From JAJDXW01 sp965243335 (GTDB lineage: Bacteria; Pseudomonadota; Gammaproteobacteria; HK1), in NCBI GenBank assembly GCA_965243335.1, contig OZ251545.1:4774001-4838000 (forward strand): 64,000 bases of DNA, read 5' to 3'. The position numbers and the translations under genes are program-made. Each line of letters begins with the position of its first letter. Position 1 is the stretch's first letter. The notes beneath the pieces were generated by a model. The model was not told the origin of the DNA and searched no databases. It saw nothing but the letters and a program-made list of their open reading frames with translations. Below are positions 62,254-64,000 of the stretch, in pieces.

Positions 62254-62787
62254 CTACGCGCCCGCGGGGGTCAGCTTCCCGACGATCTCCCCCATCGCCT
62301 GGTCGGCGATGGCCCGGATCTCCTCGTCGGTGCGGTTCTGGATCGGATGGGGGACCCAGACGATCGCGGGCTCGTAGCCGAGGGACTTCGATTGCGCGGC
62401 GGCCGCCTCCCGGAAGGCGGTGGTCGCGATCATGACGCCGGGGACGCCCCGTTCGTCGAGGTCGAGCATGTCATGCAAACTGCACGATGTGCACGAGCCT
62501 CAGTCGGACAGGGCATCGACGACGACGTCGACCTCCTCGGCGATGGTCTGCGCGAGGTCGACCGGCGCAGTGCGGGTGTTGGTGGGCTTCGCATAGCGCT
62601 TCACGGTGATTCCCCGCTCGGCGAAGTGCGATTCGACCCGGTCGAGGAAGGTGCTGCCGCGGGCCTTGCCGATGTCGAGCAGCCCCAGGGTGAGGCCGTC
62701 GAGCGAAGGCGGCGGGGGCCGCCGTTCGCGCCGGACCGGCGAGGTCTCCGCGGTCGGGTCGAGAAGCCGGGTTCCTTCGTGCATCAT
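62254..62787 (-). CDS. UGSC-family selenoprotein (in-frame TGA = Sec)
   Basis: 177 residues if TGA at 62500-62502 is read as selenocysteine. The frame runs unbroken from ATG 62787 (GGAGGTAGGAAC just before) through VVDALSD, then TGA, then GSCTSCSLHDMLDLDERG and IVWVPHPIQNRTDEEIRAIA. The peptide around TGA is Sec-Gly-Ser-Cys, the UGSC signature of this (seleno)protein family, where some members have Cys instead. A hairpin suited to a bacterial SECIS follows the TGA. The ATG overlaps the upstream gene's stop by 4 bases. Ordinary gene finders would call two fragments. The reaction is unknown; a redox role through Sec/Cys is inferred. Confidence 0.88.
62472..62502 (-). promoter_or_regulatory. SECIS-like hairpin with Sec TGA
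   Basis: TGA at 62502-62500 is followed 13 bases later by a 6-bp stem (CGTGCA, 62486-62481, with TGCATG, 62477-62472, one G-U pair) closed by the loop GTT. Bacterial SECIS elements recognised by SelB sit at this distance and carry G-U in the apical loop. All of it lies within the coding sequence. Confidence 0.7.
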
Positions 62788-64000
62788 GTTCCTACCTCCT
62801 TCGTGACGGGGATGGTTCCGCGCGCGCCGCTCGCCGCCCATCCCCCGATGACGGCGCTCATGAGCCCGGCCTCGCCGCCGGCCCGGACGACGTTCAGCCC
62901 GCCCTCGCGGAACTTGGTCATCGAGTCCTCGACGAGCTCGGGCCGGACCCCGGCGTCGACCCCGTTCGCCCCGCGCACGAGCTCCGCCCCCGGGCGGGCC
63001 GTCGCGGCCGCGAGCTCGGCCTTGATCCGGGCCTTGTCCCAGCCGCCCTCCCTGAAGATGGCCCAGTGCTCGGGCGAGAGGACGAGGAACGCGTCGAAGC
63101 TCTTCACGAGCTTCGGATGCCCGACCGAGTTGAGGGTCATCGCGAGGGAGCGGGCGAGGGATTCCGGCGAGCGCGACCCCTCGTCCATGTTCGGGCTCAG
63201 GCCCCCGCCGCCGAACAGGGTGACCGCGGACGCGCCGGGAGCGACCCCGCGCTCGACGCTGAGCGGCTGCCAGCCGGGGTCGGATTCGTCCTCGGCGAAG
63301 CACAGGGTGTACTTGCCGGGCCAGCCGAGGGTCGCCCGGTCGATCCCCCCCGGCGCCCCGCCCCCGACGTTGCGGATGACGAGCTGGAGGGCGCGCCCGA
63401 TGCTCGCGTTCGCGCGGTTGCCCTGGCCGAGCGCGTTCACCCCCGAGTTCATGCCGATGCGGCGCGCGACCGGCCCGTTCACCACCACCATCGGGCTCGA
63501 GAAGTACGTGGTGCACAGGAGCCCGTGCATCGCGAACTCGGGCTCGAGGGCGGCTTCGACCACCGCGAGGACGACCGGCAGGTACTCGGGCCGGCAGCCG
63601 GCGAGAACCGCGTTGATCGCGACCTTCTCGACGGTGCAGGGGGCGTTGTCGGGCGGGATCGGGCCGATGACCTCCCGCGGGTCGCGGGTCGTGCCCCCGA
63701 GCATGCGGAGCACCCGCACCGGGGTCGGGGGGACCACCGGCAGCCCGTCGCTCCAGCCCCGCGAGAAGCAGAACTCGTGCTCGTCCTCGGGGGCCGCCAC
63801 GTCGAAGGCGCGCGCCGCGAAGGACGGCGAGCCGAACGCGGCCTCGAGGACCTCCGGCATCCCGGGGTCGACGCTCTTCGAGCCGCAGCCCGGCTGGAAG
63901 TCCGGGAGGCCGAGGCCCGCGCCGAGCGGGCCGAGGCCGGTCACCCGGCCCCACTCGCCTCGGTCCCATCCGACCGTGCGCTCGGACTCCGCGCCGCCCT
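62784..64000 (-). CDS. Partner protein of UGSC selenoprotein, 5' end off window
   Basis: The frame is open to the window edge; about 405 residues are visible, and a GTG at 63944 is only one possible start. Not recognised with certainty. Features: GWSDGLPVVPPTPVRVLRML, DNAPCTVEKVAINAVLAGCR, FSSPMVVVNGPVARRIGMN and LFGGGGLSPNMDEGS. Cys residues are scattered, with no TM helix or P-loop. Its stop overlaps the selenoprotein start (ATGA), so the two are made together and likely act as subunits of one enzyme. Confidence 0.7.
   Translation of the reverse strand, partial: GGAESERTVGWDRGEWGRVTGLGPLGAGLGLPDFQPGCGSKSVDPGMPEVLEAAFGSPSFAARAFDVAAPEDEHEFCFSRGWSDGLPVVPPTPVRVLRMLGGTTRDPREVIGPIPPDNAPCTVEKVAINAVLAGCRPEYLPVVLAVVEAALEPEFAMHGLLCTTYFSSPMVVVNGPVARRIGMNSGVNALGQGNRANASIGRALQLVIRNVGGGAPGGIDRATLGWPGKYTLCFAEDESDPGWQPLSVERGVAPGASAVTLFGGGGLSPNMDEGSRSPESLARSLAMTLNSVGHPKLVKSFDAFLVLSPEHWAIFREGGWDKARIKAELAAATARPGAELVRGANGVDAGVRPELVEDSMTKFREGGLNVVRAGGEAGLMSAVIGGWAASGARGTIPVTKEVGT

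Noticed and set aside
62500..62502. TGA as a true stop, leaving two small ORFs
   Set aside because: Same frame on both sides, the UGSC signature spans it and a SECIS-like hairpin follows.

Overview
The window is high-GC DNA from a Gram-negative bacterium, most likely an uncultured proteobacterium. The evidence is a type V autotransporter with signal peptide and beta-barrel, an ATP-grasp 2-oxoacid/CoA metabolism set, a carnitine gene cluster, REP-like repeats of proteobacterial type and codon use dominated by G/C-ending codons. No rRNA, tRNA or CRISPR array was seen, so the species cannot be fixed.

Layout. 1-5.5 kb: large autotransporter adhesin, 5' truncated. 5.8-17.6 kb: metabolic genes (glyoxalase I, 2-oxoacid:ferredoxin oxidoreductase, class V aminotransferase-like enzyme, two luciferase-like oxidoreductases, a phosphodiesterase, a Uma2 nuclease), plus a tandem triplicate of small membrane-anchored coiled-coil proteins built from 11-residue repeats. 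18.2-25.8 kb: a lower-GC, tightly packed minus-strand operon of NurA-like nuclease, HerA-like ATPase, Hsp90-like ATPase, radical SAM protein and a second Hsp90-like ATPase. This looks like a mobile defence system and is the main candidate for something undescribed. 26.0-37.0 kb: a second defence block resembling the DrmA/DrmB core of DISARM, with NERD-helicase, UvrD-like helicase and an unrecognised protein, but with no methylase or phospholipase-D gene. 32.6-41.9 kb: toxin-antitoxin remnants, a frameshifted IS256-family element and an AAA/PD-(D/E)XK gene.

42.6-48.8 kb: carnitine catabolism genes (carnitine dehydrogenase-thioesterase fusion, acyl-CoA dehydrogenase, ADP-forming CoA ligase, CaiD). 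48.9-50.3 kb: an HNH/methyltransferase restriction-modification pair. 51.4-58.8 kb: a complete peptide/opine-type ABC importer operon ending in a YtcJ-like amidohydrolase. 59.0-60.7 kb: hipBA. 61.3-64 kb: a CobW-type GTPase, a UGSC-family selenoprotein whose in-frame TGA is followed by a SECIS-like hairpin, and its co-transcribed partner running off the edge.

Two genome-wide habits recur. One is a family of nested-hairpin composite repeats in intergenic spaces. The other is GC-rich hexanucleotide arrays that appear inside unrelated genes as alternating X-Ala/Pro linkers.
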